DNA from: Pseudodesulfovibrio senegalensis
Lineage (GTDB): Bacteria; Desulfobacterota; Desulfovibrionia; Desulfovibrionales; Desulfovibrionaceae
Assembly (NCBI RefSeq): GCF_008830225.1
Contig: NZ_WAIE01000004.1
Coordinates: 124,001 to 188,000 of the forward strand
DNA length: 64,000 nt
Direction: 5' to 3'
Within the stretch, counting starts at the first letter, position 1; the number at the start of each line of letters is the position of its first letter. This document shows positions 1 through 8,490 of the stretch, in pieces. The position numbers and the translations under genes were made by a program. The notes beneath the pieces were generated by a model. That model worked only from the letters and a program-made list of their open reading frames with translations, had not been told where the DNA came from and ran no database searches.

Positions 1-564
1 GTGCAGTCCCTGCACACCCTTCCGGGGGTGGAATACGACTGGACCGTGCAGCAGGCCGAGGCCATGCTGCATCCGCGCAAGGGACTGGCCGACGTGACGG
101 TTGGCGCGCCCCTGCTGCGCTCCGTGGATGACATGAAGCGCGCCGCCGAGGTCGTGGCCGTGGAACTCATGCCCATGGAAAACGACAATGACGGCGTGAT
201 TCTCGTTGGGCACGGAACCTACCATGAAGGCCACGCGCTCTATCTTGCGCTGGAGGGACTGCTGCTGCGTTCCCATTCCAACGTGGCCATGGGCACGCTC
301 ATGAGCAGCCGCGCCCCGGCCGAGCTGGGCCAGCGTTTTTGGGACAAGGGCGTGAAACGCATTTTTCTGGTGCCCTTCATGTGCGTTCCCGGCCATCATG
401 TGCATGTGGACCTGTTCGGCGACAACGAACACTCCTGGCTTCATGGGCTCAGCTCAATGGGGCTGGATGTGGTGCCCGTGCACACCGGCTCTCTGGCGCA
501 TGCCGGGTTTCGGGGCATATGGCACGACCATCTGGCCGAGGCCGTGGCTGGCCTTTCGGAATAG
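1..564 (+). CDS. cbiK: Anaerobic sirohydrochlorin cobaltochelatase (CbiK), 5'-truncated
   Basis: Inserts Co2+ into sirohydrochlorin in the early-cobalt route to cobalamin. The frame is open from the first base of the window and the visible 187 residues are the C-terminal two thirds of a protein normally about 260-300 residues long, so the true start lies upstream; the GTG at position 1 is read as an internal Val. Diagnostic pieces are the opening SLHTLPG stretch, the GHGTYHEGH segment and the PFMCVPGHHVHVDL segment, which carry the histidines that bind metal in this family. Desulfovibrio-type organisms are known to have cytoplasmic and periplasmic CbiK versions; which one this is cannot be told without the N-terminus. 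The family is clear; the exact metal is inferred from the family. Confidence 0.9.
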   Translation: MQSLHTLPGVEYDWTVQQAEAMLHPRKGLADVTVGAPLLRSVDDMKRAAEVVAVELMPMENDNDGVILVGHGTYHEGHALYLALEGLLLRSHSNVAMGTLMSSRAPAELGQRFWDKGVKRIFLVPFMCVPGHHVHVDLFGDNEHSWLHGLSSMGLDVVPVHTGSLAHAGFRGIWHDHLAEAVAGLSE

Positions 565-782
565 GATCTGCCTGTTTGGACGCGTGGGGTGCACCGTTGC
601 AATTTGCCTCCTTCTTTTGTAGCCTCGCTTCTGGTCGGCAGTTCACCGAGGCGTCGCCGCCCCTTTGGGGGAGCTAAACCTGCCATACCCTTTCCCGTTC
701 GACACTTATCCCCGTGCCGAGCCGGAAGTCGGCGACCACCGGCAGACGTTTTTGATCCAAGGCACGAAAGTGAGGATAAGTC

Positions 783-1322
783 ATGTCCAGAACGCCCGTG
801 TCGCTGCATGTCGGCGATGTTTCCGCCCTTGCCCGCACCATGCGCAGACAGTTCGATAACCTTGAGCGTGCCCCCAGTCATCTGGAATTGCTGAACCTGC
901 TGGCCAAGGCCGGAGGTTACCGCAATTTTCAGCATCTGAAGGCCGTGCAGCAGGCTTCGCAACCGGATTCGGGCACGAGCGGTGAAGCTCGGCCCGTAGC
1001 CGAACTCAACCTCAAGCGCGTGAAAAAGGCTGTGGGGTATTTCGACCTGAACGGCCGCCTGAGCAGTTGGCCCAAGAAGCACAGCCTGCGCATGCTGTGC
1101 CTGTGGGTGTTGTGGTCCCGTTTGCCGGCAAGGGCCGTGCTCTCGGAACTGGAACTGGATGAGCGGCTGTCGCTCGATCATGCCTTTTGCGACCACGCCC
1201 TGCTGCGGCGGCTGATGGTGGATTACGGCATGGTGGAACGCACGCCCGACGGCAGCGAATACCGCCGCATCGAGGTTCAGCCTCCTCTGGAGGCGCTGGA
1301 GGTGTTCCGCCGCCTGCATTAG
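783..1322 (+). CDS. DUF2087-domain protein, possible DNA-binding regulator
   Basis: 179 residues, function not established. The C-terminal half (about residues 75-170) matches the DUF2087 pattern as I remember it: a Gly-Arg-Leu-Ser-Ser-Trp-Pro-Lys start, a hydrophobic helix rich in Leu and Trp, an acidic Leu-Asp-Glu middle, then an Asp/Leu-Arg-Arg-Leu-Met-Val-Asp helix and a Gly-Ser-Glu-Tyr-Arg-Arg turn reminiscent of a winged helix. The N-terminal half has a helix with Leu-Leu-Asn-Leu-Leu-Ala-Lys-Ala-Gly-Gly-Tyr, also suggestive of nucleic-acid binding. ATG start 3 nt after a TAAGTC stretch, with GTGAGGATAAG as a weak ribosome site. It stands alone and is followed by a strong terminator. Confidence 0.7.
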   Translation: MSRTPVSLHVGDVSALARTMRRQFDNLERAPSHLELLNLLAKAGGYRNFQHLKAVQQASQPDSGTSGEARPVAELNLKRVKKAVGYFDLNGRLSSWPKKHSLRMLCLWVLWSRLPARAVLSELELDERLSLDHAFCDHALLRRLMVDYGMVERTPDGSEYRRIEVQPPLEALEVFRRLH

Positions 1323-1371
1323 CCGGTCAACGCGGTTTCGGTCGACCGGAGCCGCACTGGGTTTGAACCAT

Positions 1372-1399
1372 AGGGATCCGCTGTGCGGGTCCCTTTTTT
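1372..1399 (+). terminator. Rho-independent terminator after the DUF2087 gene
   Basis: A 10-bp stem (AGGGATCCGC with GCGGGTCCCT, one G-T pair) closes a 3-nt loop and is followed directly by six T residues. It ends the unit of the gene at 783-1322 and separates it from the ferrodoxin gene. Confidence 0.8.
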
Positions 1400-1564
1400 G
1401 TGGGGCGAACGCATTGCACTGCCGCGGATTTGGCAGTAATTGTGCCTCTGAAAGATCGCATGGCAATGCTTCCGGGGACGCAACGAACCGGTCCGGACCG
1501 GCCGCCACGCGACGCGCCACCAAAATCAACCCGGCCTTGCGCCGGAAACAGAGGATATGTCGAG

Positions 1565-2365
1565 ATGGATATCACGACCGCGAAATTGGTCTGTTTTTCT
1601 CCCACCGGAACCACAAGGGCCGTGCTGGAAGGATTTGCGCGGGGTTTTGCCCCGGAAACCACCGAACTGGTGGACATCACCCGGCCGGACGTGCGCGCCC
1701 GCCCGTTGCGTCTTGCCGACGGCGAGATGCTGGTGATCGGCGTTCCCGTGTATATGGGCCGTGTGCCGGCGCTGCTGGGCGACTGGCTGGCCGCGCTGGA
1801 GGGCAACGGCGCCCCCGCCGTCTGCGTTGCGGTGTACGGCAACCGTGAATATGAGGACGCATTGCTGGAGCTCAAGGATATTGTTTCGGACCGGGGCTGC
1901 GTGCCCGTGGCCGGGGCTGCGTATATCGGCGAGCATTCCTTTTCCAACGAAGAGACCGCTTCGCTGGGCAGGCCGGACACGAGCGACATGGCCCATGCCG
2001 AGGCCTTTGGCGCCAAAGTGCGCGAGAAACTGCAGGGCATTGCGTCCCTGGACGAAGTCGGCGAACTGAAGGTGCCGGGTGTGCATCCCTACGGCGGGCG
2101 CACCGAACTGTGGGACGTGGATTTCATTGCCGTGGACAGGGAACTCTGTACGCAGTGCGGTCTGTGCGCGGAAGTATGCCCGGTGGAAGCCATTGACGCG
2201 CAGGACGGCACCATCATCGACGAGAAGAAGTGCATCACCTGTTGCGCCTGCATCAAGAGTTGCCCGGAAGGGGCCAGAAGCATCAAGCCCGGCCCGGTGA
2301 AAGACGCGCAGGGCAGGATCAATTCCCTGTTTACGGTACGCAAGGAACCGGAGCTTTTCCTGTAG
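1565..2365 (+). CDS. EFR1-family ferrodoxin (flavodoxin domain plus two [4Fe-4S] clusters)
   Basis: 266 residues. The N-terminal domain is flavodoxin-like: the phosphate-binding loop SPTGTTR lies at residues 12-18 and the IGVPVYMGRVPALL segment matches the second FMN-contact region. The C-terminal domain has two bacterial-ferredoxin motifs, Cys195/198/201/205 and Cys223/226/229/233, with an extra Cys227 beside the second set. Proteins of this EFR1 type are thought to be cytoplasmic electron-transfer modules of anaerobes; the partner is not known. The start at 1565 is chosen because flavodoxin homology begins right there; the frame is open upstream to 1400 but that stretch looks like leader. 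Domain reading is firm; physiological role is open. Confidence 0.88.
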   Translation: MDITTAKLVCFSPTGTTRAVLEGFARGFAPETTELVDITRPDVRARPLRLADGEMLVIGVPVYMGRVPALLGDWLAALEGNGAPAVCVAVYGNREYEDALLELKDIVSDRGCVPVAGAAYIGEHSFSNEETASLGRPDTSDMAHAEAFGAKVREKLQGIASLDEVGELKVPGVHPYGGRTELWDVDFIAVDRELCTQCGLCAEVCPVEAIDAQDGTIIDEKKCITCCACIKSCPEGARSIKPGPVKDAQGRINSLFTVRKEPELFL

Positions 2366-2671
2366 AATCATTCCCGGCGGGGCGCGTCTTTGCGGCGCGT
2401 TTCGCCGGGGTGCATTATCGTTCGCTTATCGATGGCCTGCCGAGTGGCCGCCGAGCGAGGCGTTGCGCAGTAACGGAATTGCGGTCGTTCCACGGGCCTG
2501 TTCTTGGCCGCATGTTGTTTCCTGTTCGCAGTGGCCGCATTTTTTTTTCATTTCTAATGTGTTTTTTCTTGTTTTTGAAATTCTCTTTGTGCTACAAGTG
2601 AGATTCATTCTCAAAAAGAACCCGTTCCCGGCCTTGCCGGGTGTTTCGCATCAAGCATAAAGGAGAATCGT
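2366..2671. other. Intergenic region, about 306 bp, with hairpin, promoter and Fur/PerR-type box
   Basis: No gene seen. Bases 2373-2409 can form a GC-rich hairpin (CCCGGCG with CGCCGGG) without a following T run, perhaps the end of the ferrodoxin transcript. The right part is T-rich and holds a candidate promoter (TTGTTT at 2569, TACAAG at 2593) and the palindrome at 2599-2613. Short open frames here have no coding character. Confidence 0.5.
2599..2613 (+). promoter_or_regulatory. Fur/PerR-type operator before the peroxiredoxin gene
   Basis: TGAGATTCATTCTCA is a 7-1-7 near-palindrome close to the Fur-family consensus TGATAATnATTATCA. It overlaps the likely transcription start, just after a candidate -10 (TACAAG, 2593-2598), a position suited to repression. 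With a peroxide-removing enzyme 58 bp downstream, PerR is the more likely regulator than Fur; this is inference. Confidence 0.6.
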
Positions 2672-3313
2672 ATGGAAAGTTCGTTCCCGCTTATCGGCGA
2701 CAAGATGCCCTCCATCACCGTAACCACCACCAAGGGACAGATGACCCTGCCCGAGGATTTGAGCGGAAAGTGGTTCGTGCTTTTTTCGCATCCGGCGGAC
2801 TACACCCCGGTGTGCACCACGGAGTTCGTGGCCTTCCAGAAACGGTACGACGAGTTCCGGGCCCTGAATTGCGAGCTGGTGGGCATGTCCATCGACCAGG
2901 TCTTCTCGCACATCAAATGGATGGAGTGGATCAAGGAAAAACTGGACGTGGAGATCGAATTTCCGGTCATTGCGGACGACATGGGCACCGTGGCCAAGAC
3001 GCTGGGCATGATCCATCCGGGCAAGGGCACCAATACCGTGCGCGCCGTATTCATCGTGGACGACAAGGGCTACGTGCGCATCATCTTCTACTATCCGCAG
3101 GAACTGGGCCGCAACATGGACGAAATCCTGCGCGCGGTGAAGGGTATGCAGACCTCGGACAAGCACGGCGTGGCCATTCCGGCCGGCTGGCCCGAAAACG
3201 AACTGATCAAGGAGCGCGTGATCGTGCCGCCCGCACAGGACGTGGACGCCGCCAAGAAGCGGCTTGACGAGTTCGAGGGCTTTGACTGGTGGTTCTGCCA
3301 TAAAAAGATTTAG
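2672..3313 (+). CDS. Peroxiredoxin, Prx6-like (AhpC/TSA family)
   Basis: 213 residues. Reduces H2O2 and organic peroxides in the cytoplasm. The peroxidatic cysteine is Cys48 in [12 protein letters not shown], the family signature. The length, the [18 protein letters not shown] segment and the long C-terminal arm ending in [10 protein letters not shown] fit the Prx6-type peroxiredoxins of archaea and anaerobes. Cys209 in that arm could act as a resolving residue, so the protein need not be a true 1-Cys enzyme. ATG at 2672 is preceded by AAAGGAG. A Fur/PerR-type box lies upstream and a terminator directly follows, so it is a single-gene unit, probably peroxide induced. Family assignment is firm; the resolving role is inferred. 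Confidence 0.93.
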   Translation: MESSFPLIGDKMPSITVTTTKGQMTLPEDLSGKWFVLFSHPADYTPVCTTEFVAFQKRYDEFRALNCELVGMSIDQVFSHIKWMEWIKEKLDVEIEFPVIADDMGTVAKTLGMIHPGKGTNTVRAVFIVDDKGYVRIIFYYPQELGRNMDEILRAVKGMQTSDKHGVAIPAGWPENELIKERVIVPPAQDVDAAKKRLDEFEGFDWWFCHKKI

Positions 3314-3340
3314 TCGACTGATCGTTTTTTACAAAAAGAC

Positions 3341-3371
3341 AGGCCCGGCTCCGCAAGGAGTCGGGCCTTTT
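3341..3371 (+). terminator. Terminator after the peroxiredoxin gene
   Basis: AGGCCCGGCTCC and GGAGTCGGGCCT pair around a GCAA tetraloop, with one mismatch, and are followed by TTTTC. It lies 28 bp after the stop codon. Confidence 0.85.
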
Positions 3372-3750
3372 CTTGAAGGTGGCATGTGATATTTGAGGAG
3401 ATTGCAACATGCGGCATGCCTGCACGGAATAGTGTTGAGAAATCCTTTTGTTCCATCGGCTTTTTGGAGTCCCGGCCTTCACGGCGTTTGCAGCGTTTAT
3501 GTCTTTTGGGAATGGAAACTGGTGGGTTGTATGTAGTTGCCTTGTCCGGTATCAGAAGAAAGATTACCGAACATTTTCATTCAGCTGTTAAGTGATTTTT
3601 CAATAATGCCGAAAAGACGGCAACGGAATTGATTGGTGGGCCTTCCGCCGCAAGACCCTTTTTGGGGGGGGCAGGTGAAGCGTTTATGCTTTTATTCATT
3701 ATTTGGTAGCCCGAGCTGTTTTTTCCGAGGGAATATGGGGAGAGGTACTC
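3372..3750. other. Gene-free stretch before the polysaccharide locus
   Basis: About 380 bp with no convincing gene. It is clearly more AT-rich than the DNA to its left and marks the left edge of the low-GC polysaccharide locus. I looked for an RfaH ops (GGCGGTAG-type) element and did not find one. A long untranslated leader for the operon starting at 3751 is possible. Confidence 0.5.
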
Positions 3751-4890
3751 GTGAAGATCGTATCCATAACGCCTGATATAGATAGCGGAGGTTCGGCAAA
3801 GAGTCTGTTTATGTTGTCTCGGGCTATCCGTGCCGCCGGACATGAATTGCATATTGCAAGTATTGTCCGTCCCTCACGTACCAAACGTAAGGTGGAGGAA
3901 TTACGTGCTGCAGGTGTACACGTTTCGTTCTTTGATATCCCTTATCTTCCTTTGGAGTTGGTGGCTTGTCCCATCCCGTTTTGGACCAATGCAGGACGTA
4001 CAATAAAGCGTTTGGGCGAGTACCGGAGACTGGCCAGTTATGTTCACACCATCCGGCCGGACGTGGTTCATTACAACAGCTATACGACATTGTTGTGCTC
4101 TCTTTTTCTGGGCAGGTATGCGGGAGTGTTGCATGCACGGGAGGTGTTGATCGAACCATCGAGGCTTATGGGCGGTCTCAAGGCTTTGATTGGAGCGCGC
4201 ATTCGTGAAGCAATCGGAATAACTCCGCCAGTGAGCAGGCAGGTTCTACGGCTTTTTGATTTGGCTGTGAACACCGTGTACAACTGGCCTCTGGAGCCGC
4301 CGCGCTGTGTTCCCATGCCCGAGCGTGATTATTTGGTTTACGGAGTGTTCGCACACGTGACACCTTTCAAGGGGCATTTGCAATGTGTCAAGGCTTTTGC
4401 CTCGGTAGCGGATGAACTGCGCAAAGCAAAGGTTCGACTTCGACTTTTTGGCGGCAAGGTCCCGATCCATGAAGCATATTACCAGTCCGTCCTGGCTGAA
4501 ATCCGGGATTGCGGGGTGGAGGACATCATTTCTTTTCCGGGATTTTCCGATAATCCAGAAAGGGAAATGAGCAGGGTTAATCTGGTTGTATGTTTTGATG
4601 TCACCGGCAAGGCTTGGCATCGGGATGTCATTGAAGCGATGAGTCTGGGACGGCCCGTCCTTGCTGCGGGGGATGAAGAGTGTTTTGTCATAAACGGGCG
4701 GACCGGTATGCTGACCCCCAAAGGTGACATAGAGGCTTTTGCTCACGGCATGGTGACGCTTGCCGACAAGACGACTCTTGAACGCTTGGGGCAGGGAGCA
4801 TACGAGTTTGCCGTTGAGAATTTTGATTCGGAAATCAATGGTACCCGGATCGTGGAATGTCTGGAGCGAGTGGCGGGATTAAAAGCATAG
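3751..4890 (+). CDS. Glycosyltransferase, GT4-like
   Basis: 379 residues, predicted cytoplasmic GT-B enzyme that adds a sugar to a lipid-linked surface glycan. The N-terminal domain opens with VKIVSITPDIDSGGSAKSL, the usual glycine-rich acceptor-side loop. The C-terminal domain holds YGVFAHVTPFKGHLQCVKAF (the GT4 core strand) and HRDVIEAMSLGRPVLA (the E-x7-E region for the nucleotide sugar). The GTG at 3751 is preferred because GGGGAGAGG sits 5 nt upstream and homology begins there; the open frame reaches back to 3703. It is the first gene of the plus-strand half of the locus. Donor and acceptor cannot be deduced. Confidence 0.85.
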   Translation: MKIVSITPDIDSGGSAKSLFMLSRAIRAAGHELHIASIVRPSRTKRKVEELRAAGVHVSFFDIPYLPLELVACPIPFWTNAGRTIKRLGEYRRLASYVHTIRPDVVHYNSYTTLLCSLFLGRYAGVLHAREVLIEPSRLMGGLKALIGARIREAIGITPPVSRQVLRLFDLAVNTVYNWPLEPPRCVPMPERDYLVYGVFAHVTPFKGHLQCVKAFASVADELRKAKVRLRLFGGKVPIHEAYYQSVLAEIRDCGVEDIISFPGFSDNPEREMSRVNLVVCFDVTGKAWHRDVIEAMSLGRPVLAAGDEECFVINGRTGMLTPKGDIEAFAHGMVTLADKTTLERLGQGAYEFAVENFDSEINGTRIVECLERVAGLKA

Positions 4891-4936
4891 TCTTTTTATG
4901 TGGTCTGTCTTGGCCGACCGTAGGATACTTTGGAGT

Positions 4937-5839
4937 GTGAGCGAGTTGCGAGTTGCAGTTTTTGCTGATGGTGAAGTCGGAAACAGGATATTGTCTTATT
5001 TTTGCGAGGAATATCCTGACGATTTGAAGGCTGTCTGTGCGTTTATGCCTGAAATGGATGCACCATTTTTGTCCTCGGGCTGCACCTTGATGAACGGCGA
5101 GGCACCCGAGGAAGCGATAGCCGCTCAGTTGCGGGCTTGTGAGCTTGATCTTGTTATTCTTGCCTGGTGGCCTAAAATTGTTGGGAAAAAGATAATCAAA
5201 TCCGCGCGGTTGGGGTGTCTTAATTGTCATCCGAGCTATCTCCCTTACAACAGGGGGAAACATTATAACTTTTGGACTATCGTTGAAGAAACGAGATTCG
5301 GCGTGACGCTTCATTTTGTTGATGAAGGGATTGATACCGGAGATATCGTTTTTCAAAAAGAGATTCACAAGACTTGGCTGGATACAGGGAAGTCTCTGTA
5401 TTGCAAGGCACAGAGCGCCATGGTGGATCTTTTTCAAGAGAGTTATCCGAGAATAAGGCAAGAAGAGTTCGTGCGATGTAAACAGGATGATTTCGAGGCG
5501 ACAATGCACTATTCCAAAGAACTGGAAAACGCTTCGGAGTTGCGAAGACAGCAGGTGTATTCGTGGCGGCAGTTGTTGAACCTGATTCGTGCCCGAACGT
5601 TTCGCCCACACCCGGCGTGTTATTTTTTCCAGAATGGCAAAAAAGTGTTCATCCGCAGCAACGTGACGTTGTTGGCTGACAAGGGGAAGCAATATACCCA
5701 AGTCTCTCTTGATGAGAAGCGGAAATATCATGATGTCTTGCAGTGTGACGACATAACTGCGGGCAGTTATTTTGTTTTTGATGACGAGGATAGATACTTT
5801 GTGGAATTCACATACGAGGCTGAAGAGGAGAACCCGTAA
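4937..5839 (+). CDS. Formyltransferase-family protein, probable sugar N-formyltransferase
   Basis: About 300 residues. The N-terminal two thirds has the formyltransferase fold used with N10-formyl-tetrahydrofolate: the catalytic Asn-Cys-His and HPSYLPYNRG loop, then EGIDTGDIV with the catalytic Asp. This is the N-x-H...D triad of ArnA and Fmt. The C-terminal part does not look like the methionyl-tRNA formyltransferase tail. With a PLP sugar aminotransferase two genes downstream, N-formylation of a 4-amino-4,6-dideoxy sugar is the likely job. The start is uncertain: GTG 4937 is used here; ATG 4898 and TTG 4946 (GGAG 10 nt before) are alternatives. The next gene begins directly after the stop. 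Confidence 0.75.
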   Translation: MSELRVAVFADGEVGNRILSYFCEEYPDDLKAVCAFMPEMDAPFLSSGCTLMNGEAPEEAIAAQLRACELDLVILAWWPKIVGKKIIKSARLGCLNCHPSYLPYNRGKHYNFWTIVEETRFGVTLHFVDEGIDTGDIVFQKEIHKTWLDTGKSLYCKAQSAMVDLFQESYPRIRQEEFVRCKQDDFEATMHYSKELENASELRRQQVYSWRQLLNLIRARTFRPHPACYFFQNGKKVFIRSNVTLLADKGKQYTQVSLDEKRKYHDVLQCDDITAGSYFVFDDEDRYFVEFTYEAEEENP

Positions 5840-6577
5840 ATGGACGATTCCGTAAAATTCGAAAAAGAATGCGCGAGAGAAATAGAATCGATGGCGGAGT
5901 CCTTAGACCTTCATGAAGTGAGCCGTCAATGGTTTGACCGTGCCAATCATGCAAAATATTCGTATCATTTCAGATGGCTTGGTTTGCCTATCATTCAATA
6001 CCCTCAAGACATCGTAGCGATGCAGGAAATCGTCTGGAAGACCCGGCCGGATTTGATAATTGAAACCGGTGTTGCTCGTGGTGGGTCGGTGGTTTTTTAT
6101 GCGTCCATGCTCAAAATGATGGATATCAAAGGCAAGGTCGTTGGTATTGATGTTGATATTCGTGAACACAACAGAAAGGCCATTGGAGAGCATTTTCTTT
6201 CTGATTACATACAGTTGATACAGGGGTCATCCGTTGATGAATTGGTTGTTTCCCAGGTGAAAGAGATTGCCAGGGGCAAGCAAAGAGTACTCGTGGTTCT
6301 GGATTCAAACCATACGCATGACCATGTGCTTGCGGAATTGTCCGCGTACAGTCCTTTAGTGACAAAAGGCAGCTATTGCGTTGTGTTTGACACAGTCATC
6401 GAAGACATGGCCGATGCTTCATTTGATGATCGTCCTTGGAGCAGGGGGAACAACCCCAAAACCGCAGTGCATGAATTTCTTGAAGGTAGCGACCGTTTTG
6501 CAATCGATGAATTCATCCACAACAAACTTCAGATTACCGTGGCCCCGGATGGCTACCTGAAGTGCATCAAGGATTAG
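5840..6577 (+). CDS. CmcI/rhamnosyl O-methyltransferase-family protein
   Basis: 245 residues. It matches the CmcI-like family (named for cephalosporin hydroxylase, but largely SAM-dependent O-methyltransferases): LIIETGVARGGSVVFYASML is the SAM loop, VVGIDVDIR the acidic strand end, and VVLDSNHTHDHVLAEL the metal/substrate loop with an Asp-Ser-x-His-x-His pattern. In polysaccharide loci such proteins usually O-methylate a deoxysugar. ATG follows the stop of the formyltransferase gene with no gap, and GAGGAG lies upstream. Family is firm, target sugar unknown. Confidence 0.82.
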   Translation: MDDSVKFEKECAREIESMAESLDLHEVSRQWFDRANHAKYSYHFRWLGLPIIQYPQDIVAMQEIVWKTRPDLIIETGVARGGSVVFYASMLKMMDIKGKVVGIDVDIREHNRKAIGEHFLSDYIQLIQGSSVDELVVSQVKEIARGKQRVLVVLDSNHTHDHVLAELSAYSPLVTKGSYCVVFDTVIEDMADASFDDRPWSRGNNPKTAVHEFLEGSDRFAIDEFIHNKLQITVAPDGYLKCIKD

Positions 6578-6580
6578 CAT

Positions 6581-7717
6581 ATGACGCTCATACCCGTGGC
6601 CGGACCGTCCATTACCCAACTGGAAATTGACTATGTGGCCGATGCCGCAGCACATTCATGGGGTGACAATGCCAACACCTACTATGAAAGATTTCATGCT
6701 GCGTTTTCCGAGTATGTCGGGGTACGCCATGCGGTAAGCCTGCCGTCTTGCACGTCTGGGTTGCACCTCTCGCTTGCCGCCCTCGGGATAGGACCGGGCG
6801 ATGAGGTTATTGTTCCGGACGTTACCTGGATCGCTTCGGTTGCTCCTGTCAGGTATGTGGGGGCTACTCCTGTTTTTTGCGATATTGACCCTGATACGTG
6901 GTGTCTTTCCGTCGACAGTTTCAGGGAGTGCATTACGGAAAGGACCAAGGCCGTTGTGCCCGTTGAGATATATGGGAGCATGCCGAACTGGGACGCGTTG
7001 CTCCGGGTTGCCCGTGAACACGGCATTTCAGTAGTTGAGGACGCCGCCGAAGCCTTTGGGTCCCAATATGGAGGCAAAATGGCCGGTTCGTTTGGTGAAA
7101 CCGGTTGTTTCAGCTTTCATGGTTCAAAGACCGTGACCACCGGAGAGGGTGGAATGCTGGTTACCGATGATTCGGACCTGTTCGATCGCATCCTCTTTTT
7201 GCGAGATCACGGACGAGTGCCCGGGGATGTGTCCTTTGTGAATGCCGAGGTTGCCTTCAAATACAAAATGAGCGCTATGCAAGCGGCAATGGGCCTTGCT
7301 CAGGTTGAAAGGGCTCAAGAGCTTGTGAAGAAAAAGCGTACTGTCTTTGGATGGTACCGCGATCGGCTGGAAGGGGTCGACGGCATTTTTCTCAACACCG
7401 AGCCCGAAGGCGTGCTCAATAGCTATTGGATGTCCACAGTGATCCTTGATCCCGGCTTCGGGTTGGACAAATTTGATGTGATCAGAGAATTGAAGGCGCG
7501 GGGAATTGCAACTCGTCCGTTTTTTTCTCCTCTGAGTTCGCTCCCGGCGTTTGCTGCCTCGGAACAGGCCAAAAGAGCGTCTGGACGCAATATAATAGGG
7601 TATCGCATCAGCAGGTATGGAATCAATCTTCCCTCTGGATTGCAGCTGCAGGAGACTGATGTACGCAGGGTTTGCAATGCGCTGAAAGAAATATTGGGGG
7701 GTACGCCGTGGAAGTAG
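6581..7717 (+). CDS. DegT/DnrJ/EryC1/StrS aminotransferase, perosamine-synthase-like
   Basis: 378 residues, PLP-dependent transamination of a nucleotide-linked keto sugar. The internal-aldimine Lys lies in FHGSKTVTTGEGGM, so it is an aminotransferase and not a ColD/RfbH-type dehydratase, which has His there. VVEDAAEAFGSQYGG carries the PLP-binding Asp. The C-terminal half (FKYKMSAMQAAMGLAQVER, SYWMSTVILD, GINLPSG) closely follows RfbE/Per, the GDP-4-keto-6-deoxymannose 4-aminotransferase. Its substrate could be a GDP sugar or the CDP-4-keto-6-deoxyglucose made by the next two genes. It sits between the O-methyltransferase (3-bp gap) and rfbF (overlap). Confidence 0.87.
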   Translation: MTLIPVAGPSITQLEIDYVADAAAHSWGDNANTYYERFHAAFSEYVGVRHAVSLPSCTSGLHLSLAALGIGPGDEVIVPDVTWIASVAPVRYVGATPVFCDIDPDTWCLSVDSFRECITERTKAVVPVEIYGSMPNWDALLRVAREHGISVVEDAAEAFGSQYGGKMAGSFGETGCFSFHGSKTVTTGEGGMLVTDDSDLFDRILFLRDHGRVPGDVSFVNAEVAFKYKMSAMQAAMGLAQVERAQELVKKKRTVFGWYRDRLEGVDGIFLNTEPEGVLNSYWMSTVILDPGFGLDKFDVIRELKARGIATRPFFSPLSSLPAFAASEQAKRASGRNIIGYRISRYGINLPSGLQLQETDVRRVCNALKEILGGTPWK

Positions 7718-8487
7718 TCATTTTGTGCGGCGGATTGGGAACCCGTCTTCGCGAGGAAACCGAGTTTCGCCCGAAGCCGATGGTCAATATCGGACATAGG
7801 CCGATTCTATGGCACATCATGAAAATATACGCCCGATACGGTCATGTCGATTTTGTTTTACCCCTCGGATATAAGGGAGAAATGATTCGTGATTATTTTG
7901 TCAATTATCGCTGGATGAATAACGATGTGACCATTGACCTTGGTAACCCGGAAAAAATATGCACGCACAACTGTCACGAAGAGTCTGACTGGAAGATCAC
8001 GTTGTCGGATACCGGGCAGGCGACATTGAAGGGGGGGCGCATCAAGCGTATTGAAAAATACATTACCAACGATACGTTCATGATGACGTATGGTGACGGA
8101 GTTGCGAATGTCGACCTGGACGCGCTGCTTGATTTTCACTACGCTCACGGCAAGATCGCCACCCTCTGCGGAGTGAGCCCGGCCCAGCAGTTCGGCGAGT
8201 TGAAGGTCAAAGGTTCGCAGGTCCTGTCGTTCAGTGAGAAACCCCAAAAGCTGAACACCAATTTGATCAATGCCGGGTATTTTGTGCTCAACAAAAGGGT
8301 GTTTGATTACTTGCTCCCTGATGAAGACTGCGATTTCGAGTATGGACCGCTGGAGCAGATCGCCCGGGACAACGAGTTGATGGTTTACCGCCATGATGGT
8401 TTCTGGGCATGCATGGACACGCTCCGCGACACGGAAAAGTTGAACAATATATGGAAGCAGGGCACTGCCCCATGGAAGATATGGTAG
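7708..8487 (+). CDS. rfbF: Glucose-1-phosphate cytidylyltransferase
   Basis: 259 residues. Makes CDP-glucose from CTP and glucose 1-phosphate, the first step of CDP-deoxysugar synthesis. The nucleotidyltransferase signature is complete at the N-terminus: VVILCGGLGTRLREETEFRPKPMV. YGDGVANVD and the DCDFEYGPLEQIARDNEL stretch are typical of RfbF. GTG 7708 is chosen because a GGGGGG ribosome site lies just upstream and the homology begins there; the gene overlaps the aminotransferase stop by 10 bp. Directly followed by rfbG. Confidence 0.93.
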   Translation: MEVVILCGGLGTRLREETEFRPKPMVNIGHRPILWHIMKIYARYGHVDFVLPLGYKGEMIRDYFVNYRWMNNDVTIDLGNPEKICTHNCHEESDWKITLSDTGQATLKGGRIKRIEKYITNDTFMMTYGDGVANVDLDALLDFHYAHGKIATLCGVSPAQQFGELKVKGSQVLSFSEKPQKLNTNLINAGYFVLNKRVFDYLLPDEDCDFEYGPLEQIARDNELMVYRHDGFWACMDTLRDTEKLNNIWKQGTAPWKIW

Positions 8488-8490
8488 CCC

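Noticed and set aside
565-782. Possible structured RNA (SRP RNA, riboswitch or tRNA) between cbiK and the DUF2087 gene
   Set aside because: Some GC-rich inverted repeats occur, but none of the conserved motifs of SRP RNA, cobalamin riboswitch, RNase P or a tRNA T-loop was found.
3372-3750. JUMPstart/ops element before the polysaccharide operon
   Set aside because: The GGCGGTAG core is absent; a GGTAGCC near 3706 is too weak a match.
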